Below are positions 40,883-51,477 of a stretch of DNA of 58,364 nucleotides, in pieces. The DNA is taken from the NCBI RefSeq assembly GCF_900107965.1, contig NZ_FNVU01000035.1, positions 1-58,364 on the forward strand, given 5' to 3'. The notes beneath the pieces are model-generated. The model was given only the letters and a program-made list of their open reading frames with translations. It did no database searches and had not been told where the DNA came from. The number at the start of each line of letters is the position of its first letter. Within the stretch, counting starts at the first letter, position 1. Position numbers and translations under genes: made by a program. This stretch comes from Actinacidiphila yanglinensis. Its GTDB lineage: Bacteria; Actinomycetota; Actinomycetes; Streptomycetales; Streptomycetaceae.

Positions 40883-42376
40883 TCACTCGGGGACGGGCCA
40901 GGTGTGGACCGGGGCGCCGGCCGTGGACAGGGCGCGGTAGCGCTGGGTCATGGCGGCCAGGGCGGCGCGGCGGTCGAGGCCGCGGCCGAGGTGGTGGTGG
41001 AAGGCGTCGGACTGCCACTGGGCGCCGTTGGTGCGGTGCTGGCAGCGCTGCTCGATGATGCCGAGGTAGTGGTCGCGGTCGGCGGGGTCGATGCCCCAGG
41101 CGTCCAGCCCGGCGGCGGCCAGCGGCAGCAGCTCGTCGCGGATCAGGTCGGCCGCGGGGACCTGCGCGAGGGCGGTGCCGCGCGGGCGCGGCCAGTGCAG
41201 GACGGCGCCGATGCCGTCCCGGCAGGCGGCGTCGAAGTTGGCCGCGGCGGCGCCGAACGGCAGCCGCTGCCAGACCGGTCGGGACGCGTCGGCCAGCGCG
41301 CGCACCAGGCCGTAGTAGAAGGCCGCGTTGGCGATGACGTCGGCGACGGTGGGCCCGGCCGGCATCACCCGGTTCTCCACCCGCAGGTGCGGCACCCCGT
41401 CGACGACCTGGTAGACCGGGCGGTTCCAGCGGTAGATGGTGCCGTTGTGCAGGGTCAGTTCGCGCAGCTTGGGCACCCCGCCCTCGTCGAGCACCCGCAG
41501 CGGCTCCTCGTCGTCGCAGATCGGCAGCAACGAGGGGTAGTAGCGCAGGTTCTCGGCGAACAGGTCCAGCGCGGAGTCGATCCACCGCTCGCCGAACCAC
41601 GTCAACGGCCGTACGCCCTGGGCCCGCAGCTCCTGCGGGCGGGTGTCGGTGGCCTGCTGGAAGAGCAACGGCCGCGTCTCGCGCCACAGTTCGCGGCCGA
41701 ACAGGAAGGGCGAGTTCGCTCCGACCGCGACCTGCGGCGCGGACACCGCCTGGGCGGCGTTCCAGACCGCGGCGAACCGGTCCGGGGTGACCTGGAGATG
41801 CATCTGGGTGGAGGTGCAGGCGGCCTCGGGGGCGATCGAGGCGGAGGTGTAGACGAGGTGCTCGACGCCTTCGATGTCGAGGGTGATGTCCTCGCCGCGC
41901 ATCGCGAGAATGCGGTCGTTGAGCAGGGTGTAGCGGTCGGCCCGGGAGAGGTTCGCCGACACCAGGTCCTGGGCCTGGAGGGTGGGCAGGATTCCGACCA
42001 TGACGATGCCGGCGCCGACCTCCCCGGCCATCCGGTCGGCGTACCCGAGGCCGGTGCGCAGTTCCTCGGCGAGGCGGTCCAGGACCCGTCCGGAAAGCGG
42101 GTGCGGCGCGATGTTCACTTCAATATTGAACTGAGCCAGCTCGGTCTGGAAATCGCGGCTCGCGATGCGCTCCAGCACCTCTTCGTTCATCATGCGCGGC
42201 AGCCCCCGGGAATCCGCGAGATTCAATTCGATCTCCAGCCCCATGAGATTGCGTGGGCGGTCGAACCGCTGCTCCGCCAACAGCCTCTCCAGCCCCAGCA
42301 GGCACTGCTGGAGCTTGTTCCGGTACATGCGCCGGTCGGCCAGGTCGAACGCACCGGCCACGACCTTCTCCCCCAT
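40883..42376 (-). CDS. Glutamate-cysteine-ligase-family enzyme (GCS2-like)
   Basis: A 497-residue protein of the GCS2/carboxylate-amine ligase family, which joins Glu to an amine with ATP. Clear elements are L-M-G-L-E-I-E-L-N (about 44-52, metal-binding Glu residues), L-A-Q-F-N-I-E-V-N-I-A-P-H near 80-92, T-S-T-Q-M-H-L-Q-V near 190, and R-V-E-N-R-V-M-P-A-G-P-T near 340. Length and motifs fit the branch seen in actinobacteria that make mycothiol rather than glutathione, so the amine substrate is uncertain. GAGGAGGGA precedes the ATG. Confidence 0.88.
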   Translation of the reverse strand: MGEKVVAGAFDLADRRMYRNKLQQCLLGLERLLAEQRFDRPRNLMGLEIELNLADSRGLPRMMNEEVLERIASRDFQTELAQFNIEVNIAPHPLSGRVLDRLAEELRTGLGYADRMAGEVGAGIVMVGILPTLQAQDLVSANLSRADRYTLLNDRILAMRGEDITLDIEGVEHLVYTSASIAPEAACTSTQMHLQVTPDRFAAVWNAAQAVSAPQVAVGANSPFLFGRELWRETRPLLFQQATDTRPQELRAQGVRPLTWFGERWIDSALDLFAENLRYYPSLLPICDDEEPLRVLDEGGVPKLRELTLHNGTIYRWNRPVYQVVDGVPHLRVENRVMPAGPTVADVIANAAFYYGLVRALADASRPVWQRLPFGAAAANFDAACRDGIGAVLHWPRPRGTALAQVPAADLIRDELLPLAAAGLDAWGIDPADRDHYLGIIEQRCQHRTNGAQWQSDAFHHHLGRGLDRRAALAAMTQRYRALSTAGAPVHTWPVPE

Positions 42377-42851
42377 CGAAGCGTCCCTCCTCGCGCGGGT
42401 CCCCACCGGAGGATGCCCACCCAAATGATCGATAACGCCCATCGCGGCCCGGCCCGCACGCTACCCTTGCCGTAGTGAGCGGCACCGGGCACGTTCCCCT
42501 GGCACATTCGGCGCAGGGCCCCGACGTAAAATCCGGGTGAATACCACCGTACGGTTCCGGCCGACCGTACGACGCGAAAATCGGCGGCATCCGCCCCGTA
42601 CCCTGCGGAAATGCCGGACCGGGCACCGTGGAGGAAGGCGGATAATCGCCTTGCGGGTAATACTGGCAGCGAGTAGATGAAATACGGAGCGAACACGCGT
42701 CGTATAAACTCCGCGCACGAGGCAGGAGTATCCGCCGTCGCCGGGCGGGCTTGAGCAGTAACCCACACCAGGTACTGACCGCGCCGTCCGCACCTCGCAC
42801 GTACCGCTTTGTGCCCGCACCACGTGTCTCCCAGTGAGAGGCGACAACACC
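42377..42851. promoter_or_regulatory. Large divergent intergenic region
   Basis: A 475-base gap, AT-richer than the surrounding genes between about 42520 and 42730, with no convincing gene. Notable items: the palindrome CCGTACGG (42548-42555) with a second CCGTAC copy 15 bases on, and a plus-strand promoter-like pair TTGCGG (42652-42657) and TAGATG, 17 bp apart. The pair fits a long leader for the hypothetical gene at 42852. Roughly 180 bases would then be untranslated. Confidence 0.35.
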
Positions 42852-43439
42852 ATGCCGCTGCTTGTCCCACCCGCACCCGCACCAGCCCTGCTGAGCGTCC
42901 TGGCGGCGCTCAGTTCGCCCACCGCGGTCCTGGAGGCCAGGACTCCCGCCCTGCGCACCGCGGAAGGGCCGCTGGACGCCGAACACCCGCTGCCTGTCCA
43001 TGTGTTCGAACCGGCATCGGTCCCCGGTGGCCTGCCCCAGGCGCGGCTGGCCGGCTGGCGGTTCCATATCAGGGCCGGGGCCCGGGTGGCCGCGGCGGGC
43101 GAGACCGTGGCAACCCCGGACGGGTGGGTCTTCTCGCGCTTCTCCGAAGGCCCCTACCTGGCCTCGACGGAGCGGGCGCTGCGCCAGGCGGAGCCGCTGC
43201 CGGCCACCTACCAGCCGCATCTGCTGTCGGTGCCGAGCCTCTACATGATGGCGCTGTGGCTGCACTCGGTGCCGCGCGCGGACGCCGCCACCGCGCAGCC
43301 GGACCCGGCCGACCTGGTGATCCCGCTGGCGCCCGCGCCCCCCGGGATCGCGTCGCACCGGGTGTACCGGATCGTGGAGCTGGCACCGCTGCTGAGCGCC
43401 TGGCTGGCGCCGCCGCCGCTGGCCGGGTCGCCGGCGTAG
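42852..43439 (+). CDS. Hypothetical protein, Pro/Ala/Leu-rich
   Basis: A 195-residue protein. It starts M-P-L-L-V-P-P-A-P and has two recognisable blocks: a middle segment (about 70-125) with G-W-R-F-H-I-R-A-G-A-R-V-A and F-S-R-F-S-E-G-P-Y-L, and a hydrophobic stretch V-P-S-L-Y-M-M-A-L-W-L-H near 130-141. There is no signal peptide and no motif that I know. Strong third-position GC supports it as a real gene. It is preceded by an unusually long AT-richer leader, so expression may be regulated. Confidence 0.75.
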   Translation: MPLLVPPAPAPALLSVLAALSSPTAVLEARTPALRTAEGPLDAEHPLPVHVFEPASVPGGLPQARLAGWRFHIRAGARVAAAGETVATPDGWVFSRFSEGPYLASTERALRQAEPLPATYQPHLLSVPSLYMMALWLHSVPRADAATAQPDPADLVIPLAPAPPGIASHRVYRIVELAPLLSAWLAPPPLAGSPA

Positions 43440-43541
43440 CACCACGGCGCCACCGCGCCGCGCGGCGGGGCACCGCCGCACGCGCGTGCGAGGCCGGTTC
43501 TCCTGGGCGCTCGGGCTCAGGGGAACCGGCCGTGTCGTTCC

Positions 43542-43814
43542 TCAGGCCGCCGTGGTGATCCGGGCGGCCGCCATCGGCCGGTGCGGTGCGATGATCTGCC
43601 CGTCGGGGAGGATCTCCCCGGTGTCCTCGAAGAGCAGCACCCCGTTGCACAGCAGGCTCCAGCCCTGCTCCGGGTGGTGGGCCATGATCAGGGCGGCCTC
43701 ACGGTCGGGGCTGTCGGCGGTGGGGCACTGCGGCTCGTGCTTGCACATGGTCAATGGTGTCTTTCGCTGCGAGAGGTGAATGGTGCGGTCGGTCGCGTCG
43801 CCTGCCTGGTTCAT
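43542..43814 (-). CDS. DUF5999 small protein
   Basis: A 90-residue protein whose core is the streptomycete DUF5999 family: M-C-K-H-E-P-Q-C-P-T-A-D-S, then A-H-H-P-E-Q-G-W-S-L-L-C-N-G-V, then E-D-T-G-E-I-L-P-D-G-Q. Three Cys and several His suggest a metal site. Family members usually begin at the M-C-K-H Met (43748), but that codon has no ribosome-binding site here, whereas the ATG at 43814 has GGGGGA at good spacing. The longer form is given; the shorter remains possible. Function unknown. Confidence 0.8.
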   Translation of the reverse strand: MNQAGDATDRTIHLSQRKTPLTMCKHEPQCPTADSPDREAALIMAHHPEQGWSLLCNGVLLFEDTGEILPDGQIIAPHRPMAAARITTAA

Positions 43815-43943
43815 GGTGATCCCCCGTTCTCGCGCGGCCGGTCCCAGTCTTGCTCCCCGGATGGCTTTCCGCAGGTATTTCACGTGCGCGGTACTCAATG
43901 GTGCAAGACGCGCCATCTGCACGGCCGGTTGCGTACACATGGC

Positions 43944-43977
43944 GGCGCCCCCCGGCCGTTTCCAGCCGGGGGGCGCC
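43944..43977 (-). terminator. Strong hairpin after gcvP
   Basis: GGCGCCCCCCGGC (43944-43956) and GCCGGGGGGCGCC (43965-43977) form a perfect 13-bp stem with an 8-base loop. It lies 53 bases past the gcvP stop and before the DUF5999 leader on the same strand. Confidence 0.75.
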
Positions 43978-44029
43978 GGGGTGCGCGGGGCACGCAGCCC
44001 CGGACGCGTCCGCTCTCGTACGCGTCGCG

Positions 44030-46915
<2,886 letters not shown>

Positions 46916-46980
46916 CTTCGGGGGCCTCCTGGTCTGCGACGACCTTCTGGGGTACCGCCAAGGGCACCCGTACGGCCTCC

Positions 46981-47208
46981 CCCTCTGTCATCAGAACCTG
47001 AGAGCTTCACCACCCCGGCGCACAGGGCGGCTTTCACCGTCGGTGAGGACGCGCCCCGGCGGCCGCGGTGCTTCCGGGACAAGCCCTGCTTTCCAGAGTG
47101 ACCTCACCCGAGCGGTACGGATGCCTGAGAGATTCCGGGGAGGATTTGCTCCTTCGGCGCCTTCCGCCGCCCGCCGTGAGGCGGGTTCTTGGAGGACTCT
47201 CCCGCACG
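46981..47208 (-). promoter_or_regulatory. Tandem glycine riboswitch upstream of gcvP
   Basis: On the minus strand the leader holds two glycine aptamers. The first begins GCGGGAGAGTCC, has GCCGAAGGAGCAAA, and closes with AATCTCTCAGGCA. The second has the matching elements around CTCTGGAAAGC, ACCGACGGTGAAAG and AAGCTCTCAGGTTC. These are the conserved GAGA and CUCUCAGG parts of the type. A plausible -10 TAGGCT at 47227-47232 places the transcript start just before the first aptamer. A small stem (46950-46956 with 46963-46969) sits between the second aptamer and the AGGAGG site and may act in the expression platform. Glycine should turn gcvP on. Confidence 0.93.
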
Positions 47209-47359
47209 GGGTCAACAGCCTTCACCAGCCTACCAGCGTGATCGGCGCGCCCGGCGGAACGGTGCCGAGTCGACACCGCCACCGTTGTGGCCTTGGGTAG
47301 GAGTCGGAAGCCGTCGCACGACGGCCGACCTGTGGTGGGTTGGACTGGTTGGAGGGACC

Positions 47360-47731
47360 GTGCAGACCGACATCGATCCGCGCAGCCTGATCGGCCGCCG
47401 CGCCTTCGACCGTGACGGGACGAGGATCGGCACGGTGGACGAGGTGTACCTCGACGACGCGACCGGCACGCCGGAGTGGGCGGCGGTGCGCACCGGCCTG
47501 TTCACCCGGGACGCCTTCGTGCCGCTGGGCCCGAGCGAGCTGGACGGCGACAAGCTCCGGGTGCCGTACGAGAAGGCGCTGATCAAGGACGCCCCGGACT
47601 TCGGGGTGGGCCGGCACCTGTCCCCCGAGCAGGAGTTGCAGCTGTACCACCACTACGGGATGGACGTCCCCCGGTCCGGGCCGGAGCCGGCGTCCTCCAA
47701 GGACTTCGGGGAGCTGCCCGGCGACGGCTGA
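47360..47731 (+). CDS. PRC-barrel domain protein
   Basis: A 123-residue protein with an N-terminal PRC-barrel (about 8-85: L-I-G-R-R-A-F-D-R-D-G-T-R-I-G-T-V-D-E-V-Y-L-D-D) and a short C-tail. GGAGGGACC directly precedes the GTG. PRC-barrel proteins act as small binding or scaffolding modules in RNA processing, photosynthesis and stress proteins; the role here is unknown. The last 79 bases overlap the 3' end of dinB on the other strand, so the two transcripts would be complementary there. Its upstream region is shared with the gcvP riboswitch promoter. Confidence 0.88.
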   Translation: MQTDIDPRSLIGRRAFDRDGTRIGTVDEVYLDDATGTPEWAAVRTGLFTRDAFVPLGPSELDGDKLRVPYEKALIKDAPDFGVGRHLSPEQELQLYHHYGMDVPRSGPEPASSKDFGELPGDG

Positions 47732-49101
47732 CCCCCGCCCGTCGACCGACCCACGCCCATCGCGCTCATCGCGGCCAGCGGCAGCGGGTCGCTGCGGGTC
47801 AGCGCCGGGTCGTCCACCAGGAAGGTGCGCACCCGGCCCGGCACGACGTCCGAGGGCACCTCGAAGCGCACCGTGACCCTGCCGACGCCGCTGCCCTGCA
47901 CCCACCCCGCGCCGTACTTCTCGTGGGTGACGTCATAGCCGGGCAGCCAGCGGTTCGCGCGCTCGGGGGCGGGCGGCGGGCTGCTGGGCAGCGGCGGAGG
48001 GGCGTCGTCGTCGACCTCGCCGTGCAGGGCGCGCTCGCCCTCGGCCTGGGCGAACAGGTCCTCCTGGGTGAAGTCGGCGAGCCCGGCGACGCCGACGCCG
48101 AGCAGCCGCACGCCGCCGGTGGTGTCGACGGACTCGGCGAGCCGGCGGGCGGTCTCGCGCACCACGGAGGGGTCGTCGGTGGGGGCGCGCAGCGTCTCGG
48201 AGCGGGTGAGCGTGGAGAAGTCGAAGCGCCGGACCTTGACCACGACGGTGCGGCCGGATCGGCCCGCGCCGCGCAGCCGCTGCACGCAGCGCTCGGCGAG
48301 CCGGTCGATCTCGTGGCGCACGTGGGCGCGGTCGGTCAGGTCGCTGTCGAAGGTGTCCTCGACCGAGATGGACTTCACGTCGCGGTCGGCGACCACCGGG
48401 CGGTTGTCGACGCCGGCGGCCATCGCGTGCAGGCCCGCGCCGTGCGCCTTGCCGAGCAGGCTGATCAGCTCGGCCTCGCCGGCCCCGGTGATCTCGGCGA
48501 CGGTGAGGATGCCGGCCTTGCGCAGATGCTCGGCGGTGGCCGGCCCGACGCCCGGCAGGGTGCGCACCGGCATCGGGTCGAGAAGCGCCTGCTCGGTTCC
48601 GGGCTCGACCACCACCAGCCCGTCCGGCTTGGCCTTCTCGGAGGCGATCTTGGCGAGCAGCTTGGACCCGGCCAGGCCCACCGAGGCGGTCAGGCCGGTG
48701 GCGGCCTTGATGTCGGCGCGCAGCCCGCGGGCGGCCGCACGCGGGTCGCCCGCCAGGTCGCCGGCCTCCAGGTCGATGAACGCCTCGTCGACGCTCAGCG
48801 GCTCTATCAGCGGTGACGCCTCGCGCAGCAGGCCCATCACGATGTCGCTGACCTGGCGGTAGATGTCGAACCTCGGCGTGAGGTACGCGGCGTTCGGCGC
48901 GAGCCGGCGGGCGTGCGCCATGGCCATCGCGGAGTGGACGCCGTGCACGCGCGCCTCGTAGGACGCGGTCGACACCACGCCGCGGGGTCCGAGGCCGCCG
49001 ACCACCACCGGCTTGCCCCGCAGGCTCGGCTTGGACGCCTGCTCGACCGCGGCGAAGAACGCGTCCATGTCCAGGTGGAGGATCGTCGGCGCACTTCTCA
49101 C
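47653..49101 (-). CDS. dinB: DNA polymerase IV (Y-family)
   Basis: A 482-residue translesion polymerase. Catalytic acidic residues lie in H-L-D11-M-D-A-F and S-V-D105-E106-A-F, and the thumb helix-hairpin-helix is near 165-190 (T-L-P-G-V-G-P-A-T-A). A clamp-binding motif Q346-E-D-L-F is internal, not terminal. After it come an Asp/Pro-rich linker and an extra C-terminal domain (about 395-440, H-E-K-Y-G-A-G-W-V-Q-G-S-G-x-G-R-V-T-V-R-F) resembling the small barrel at the end of UvrD-type helicases. The GTG at 49101 is chosen because GAGGGT precedes it. No SOS-box was recognised. Confidence 0.95.
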   Translation of the reverse strand: MRSAPTILHLDMDAFFAAVEQASKPSLRGKPVVVGGLGPRGVVSTASYEARVHGVHSAMAMAHARRLAPNAAYLTPRFDIYRQVSDIVMGLLREASPLIEPLSVDEAFIDLEAGDLAGDPRAAARGLRADIKAATGLTASVGLAGSKLLAKIASEKAKPDGLVVVEPGTEQALLDPMPVRTLPGVGPATAEHLRKAGILTVAEITGAGEAELISLLGKAHGAGLHAMAAGVDNRPVVADRDVKSISVEDTFDSDLTDRAHVRHEIDRLAERCVQRLRGAGRSGRTVVVKVRRFDFSTLTRSETLRAPTDDPSVVRETARRLAESVDTTGGVRLLGVGVAGLADFTQEDLFAQAEGERALHGEVDDDAPPPLPSSPPPAPERANRWLPGYDVTHEKYGAGWVQGSGVGRVTVRFEVPSDVVPGRVRTFLVDDPALTRSDPLPLAAMSAMGVGRSTGGGQPSPGSSPKSLEDAGSGPDRGTSIP

Positions 49102-49224
49102 ACCCTCAAGCGTCCCGCATCCCACCGACAGCGGCCGTACACCTGTACGGAACCGGCGGGTCGCGGCGGGCGGCCCGTCGCGACCCAGCGGCCGGAACGG
49201 GCCCGGACCGCGCTCAGACCGCGC

Positions 49225-49827
49225 TCAGACCGCCTTGTTGCGGCGCCGGGCCAGCTCGTCGGCCGGGTTGTGGCCGACGAGCGTCTCCCCGGTGTCGACC
49301 CGCTCGCCGTGCATCTGCGACAGCGCGCTCTCCACGTCGCGCCACACCACGCCCACCGCGATGCCGAAGATGCCCTGCCCCCCTTGGAGCAGCTGGACCA
49401 CCTCGTCCGGCGAGGTGCATTCGTAGACCGTCGCGCCGTCGCTCATCAGGGTCATCCGGGCCAGCTCACCCGGGCCGGCCGAGCGCAGGTGCTGGACGGC
49501 GGTGCGGATGTTCTGCAGGGACACGCCGGTGTCGAGCAGCCGCTTGACGATCTTCAGTACGACGACGTCGGAGAAGCCGTACAGCCGCTGGGTGCCCGAA
49601 CCGTAGGCGGGTCGCACGCTCGGCTCGACCAGGCCGGTCCTGGCCCAGTAGTCGAGCTGGCGGTAGGTGATGCCGGTCGCGGCGCAGGCCGCCGGACCCC
49701 GGTATCCGATCTGCTCGGTCCCCGGCTCGGCGGGGGGGCCGCCCTCGGCGTCCACCGTTGCCGTGGCAAGTGGTCCTCGGGTCGGATACGGGCCACCGGT
49801 CGCCAAACCGTCGCCGGTACTTCTCAC
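49225..49827 (-). CDS. MerR-family regulator (Rv1830-like)
   Basis: A 200-residue regulator: a 45-residue Gly/Pro/Thr-rich N-terminus, a MerR helix-turn-helix (about 45-115: G-I-T-Y-R-Q-L-D-Y-W-A-R-T-G-L-V, then G-S-G-T-Q-R-L-Y-G-F-S-D-V-V-V-L-K-I-V-K-R-L-L), and a C-terminal part without the metal-binding Cys of MerR or CueR. GGAGGG precedes the GTG. By position next to the bifunctional nuclease it corresponds to mycobacterial Rv1830. The signal it senses is unknown. A perfect 11-bp dyad lies about 120 bases upstream. Confidence 0.9.
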   Translation of the reverse strand: MRSTGDGLATGGPYPTRGPLATATVDAEGGPPAEPGTEQIGYRGPAACAATGITYRQLDYWARTGLVEPSVRPAYGSGTQRLYGFSDVVVLKIVKRLLDTGVSLQNIRTAVQHLRSAGPGELARMTLMSDGATVYECTSPDEVVQLLQGGQGIFGIAVGVVWRDVESALSQMHGERVDTGETLVGHNPADELARRRNKAV

Positions 49828-49942
49828 GACGCCCTCCGTCCCTTCGCGTCCGGTCGCCGCGCGCACGTGCCACCGGACTTTCCCTCCTGACGGTAGGCAG
49901 TCGTCACACGTGCGTCAACGATCGCCACGCTCGGCACGCCGA

Positions 49943-49953
49943 GTGAAATTCAC
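49943..49953. promoter_or_regulatory. Candidate operator upstream of MerR gene
   Basis: GTGAAATTCAC is a perfect 5-1-5 inverted repeat in an AT-richer island, followed within 15 bases by GTGGTTTC, which repeats its outer arm with mismatches. It is the most conspicuous element in the 273-base gap between the MerR start and the end of the upstream nuclease gene. Confidence 0.4.
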
Positions 49954-50100
49954 CCCAGGAGTGGTTTCATCTGTTCGTAGACCGGGAACGCAGTTCCGAA
50001 TGCTCTCAAGGCGGCAATATTGCCCCCCGAGACGGCGTCGCAGCAGCACAGGACGGTGCGCCCCGGAACGCCCTCCGCGGCCTTCCCGGGTGCCGTCGGC

Positions 50101-50574
50101 CTACTGGTTGCTGGTGCCGAAGTCCTCGGGCGAGATCTGGTCGAGGAACTCGCGGAACTTCTCGACCTCGTCCTCCTGCTCGTCCGGGATCGCGATGCCG
50201 GCGTCGTCCAGCACTCCGTCACTCCCGTAGATCGGCGTACCGGTGCGCAGGGCGAGCGCTATGGCGTCGGACGGCCGGGCACTGACCTCGACCCCGCCGG
50301 CGAAGACCAGCTCCGCGTAGAACACGCCTTCCCTCAGGTCGGTGATACGCACCTCCGTCAGCGTCTGTCCCACCGCCTCGAGCACGTCCTTGAAGAGGTC
50401 GTGAGTCAGCGGCCGCGCAGGCGTCATGCCCTGCTGCGCGAAAGCGATGGCCGTCGCCTCTCCCGGCCCGATCCAGATGGGCAGGTACCGGTCGCCTCCC
50501 ACTTCACGCAGGAGCACGATCGGTTGGTTGGAGGGCATTTCGACCCGGACACCCACAACGTCGAGCTCGTTCAC
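50101..50574 (-). CDS. Bifunctional nuclease family protein (DUF151)
   Basis: A 157-residue protein with the DUF151 domain (about 1-130). Typical text includes L-P-I-W-I-G-P-G-E-A-T-A-I-A and R-P-L-T-H-D-L-F near the middle, V-F-Y-A-E-L-V-F and the hallmark S-A-R-P-S-D-A-I-A-L-A-L-R-T near 99-112. An acidic C-terminal tail (D-E-Q-E-D-E-V-E-K-F) follows. Plant members show RNase and DNase activity; the bacterial role is unknown. It corresponds to mycobacterial Rv1829 and sits between two MerR genes in conserved order. Confidence 0.92.
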   Translation of the reverse strand: MNELDVVGVRVEMPSNQPIVLLREVGGDRYLPIWIGPGEATAIAFAQQGMTPARPLTHDLFKDVLEAVGQTLTEVRITDLREGVFYAELVFAGGVEVSARPSDAIALALRTGTPIYGSDGVLDDAGIAIPDEQEDEVEKFREFLDQISPEDFGTSNQ

Positions 50575-50697
50575 ACAGCAACCCTAGGCCGTGCCCGCCG
50601 GGTTTGGGTAGTCGGGCAACTCTCAGGTGCCGCCACGCGGCGCAGCGCGACCGGCGCTGCCGGTCTTCGGCGGCGGATCCGCCCGCACCGGACCGGC

Positions 50698-51444
50698 TCA
50701 GCCCAGCCGGATGCGCAGCGCCGACTGGACCATCGCCGCGTGCAGCCGCACCGACAACATGGCCAGCTCCCGGGCCGTGACCTCGGCGTGCATCCGCGTC
50801 TGCGGGTTGCGGTGCCGTCGCAGCGGCGCCACCACCTGCTCCACCAGTCCGGCCTCCCGGTCGGCGGCGGCCTTCACGGCCCGCAGATGGCGCGGTTCCA
50901 GCCCGAACCGGCCGAGGTCGACGATCAGCCGCGCGATACTCACCGTGTCGGCGTCGTAACCACCGTCGGCGTCGATCTCCACCAGGCCGTACGACTCCCA
51001 CTCCGCGAGCGTGCCGGGGTCGGCTCCGGTGGCGGCGAGCAGCTCGTCGCGCCCGATCCGCATCCGCGCGGGCTCCTCGGGCTCCAGGGAGCCCTCCAGC
51101 GCCTCGCGGGTCTCGCCGGACCGGGGCAGCGCGACGGGCTCGCCCCGGTCCAGCGCGTCCAGGTGCTCCCGGATCACCCGCAGGGGCAGGTAGTGGTCGC
51201 GCTGCACCCGCAGGACGTACGCCAGCCGCTCGACGTCGGCCGCGCCGAACTTGCGGTACCCCGAGGGGGTCCGCTGCGGCTCCACCAGTCCCTCCGCCTC
51301 CAGGAAGCGGATCTTGGAGATGGTGACCTCGGGAAACTCGTCCCGCAGGCGGGACAGCACCGCGCCGATGCTCAGCAGGACGCCGTCCTCCCCGGAGGAA
51401 ACGGCGGCGGTGCCGTCACCGGCACCGCCTGACGTTCGGGGCAT
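50698..51444 (-). CDS. ftsR: FtsR-type MerR regulator
   Basis: A 248-residue regulator with a MerR helix-turn-helix (about 25-95: L-S-I-G-A-V-L-S-R-L-R-D-E-F-P-E-V-T-I-S-K-I-R-F-L, then G-Y-R-K-F-G-A-A-D-V-E-R-L) and a C-terminal helical domain ending in A-M-V-Q-S-A-L-R-I-R-L. The text and the position after garA match mycobacterial Rv1828 and corynebacterial FtsR, the latter known to influence ftsZ. The same role here is inference by orthology. The ATG at 51444 is chosen because AGGGAAGG sits seven bases upstream; a GTG two codons before is too close to it. Confidence 0.9.
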   Translation of the reverse strand: MPRTSGGAGDGTAAVSSGEDGVLLSIGAVLSRLRDEFPEVTISKIRFLEAEGLVEPQRTPSGYRKFGAADVERLAYVLRVQRDHYLPLRVIREHLDALDRGEPVALPRSGETREALEGSLEPEEPARMRIGRDELLAATGADPGTLAEWESYGLVEIDADGGYDADTVSIARLIVDLGRFGLEPRHLRAVKAAADREAGLVEQVVAPLRRHRNPQTRMHAEVTARELAMLSVRLHAAMVQSALRIRLG

Positions 51445-51477
51445 GCACACCTTCCCTGGATTCGGTCCGCGGGAGGG

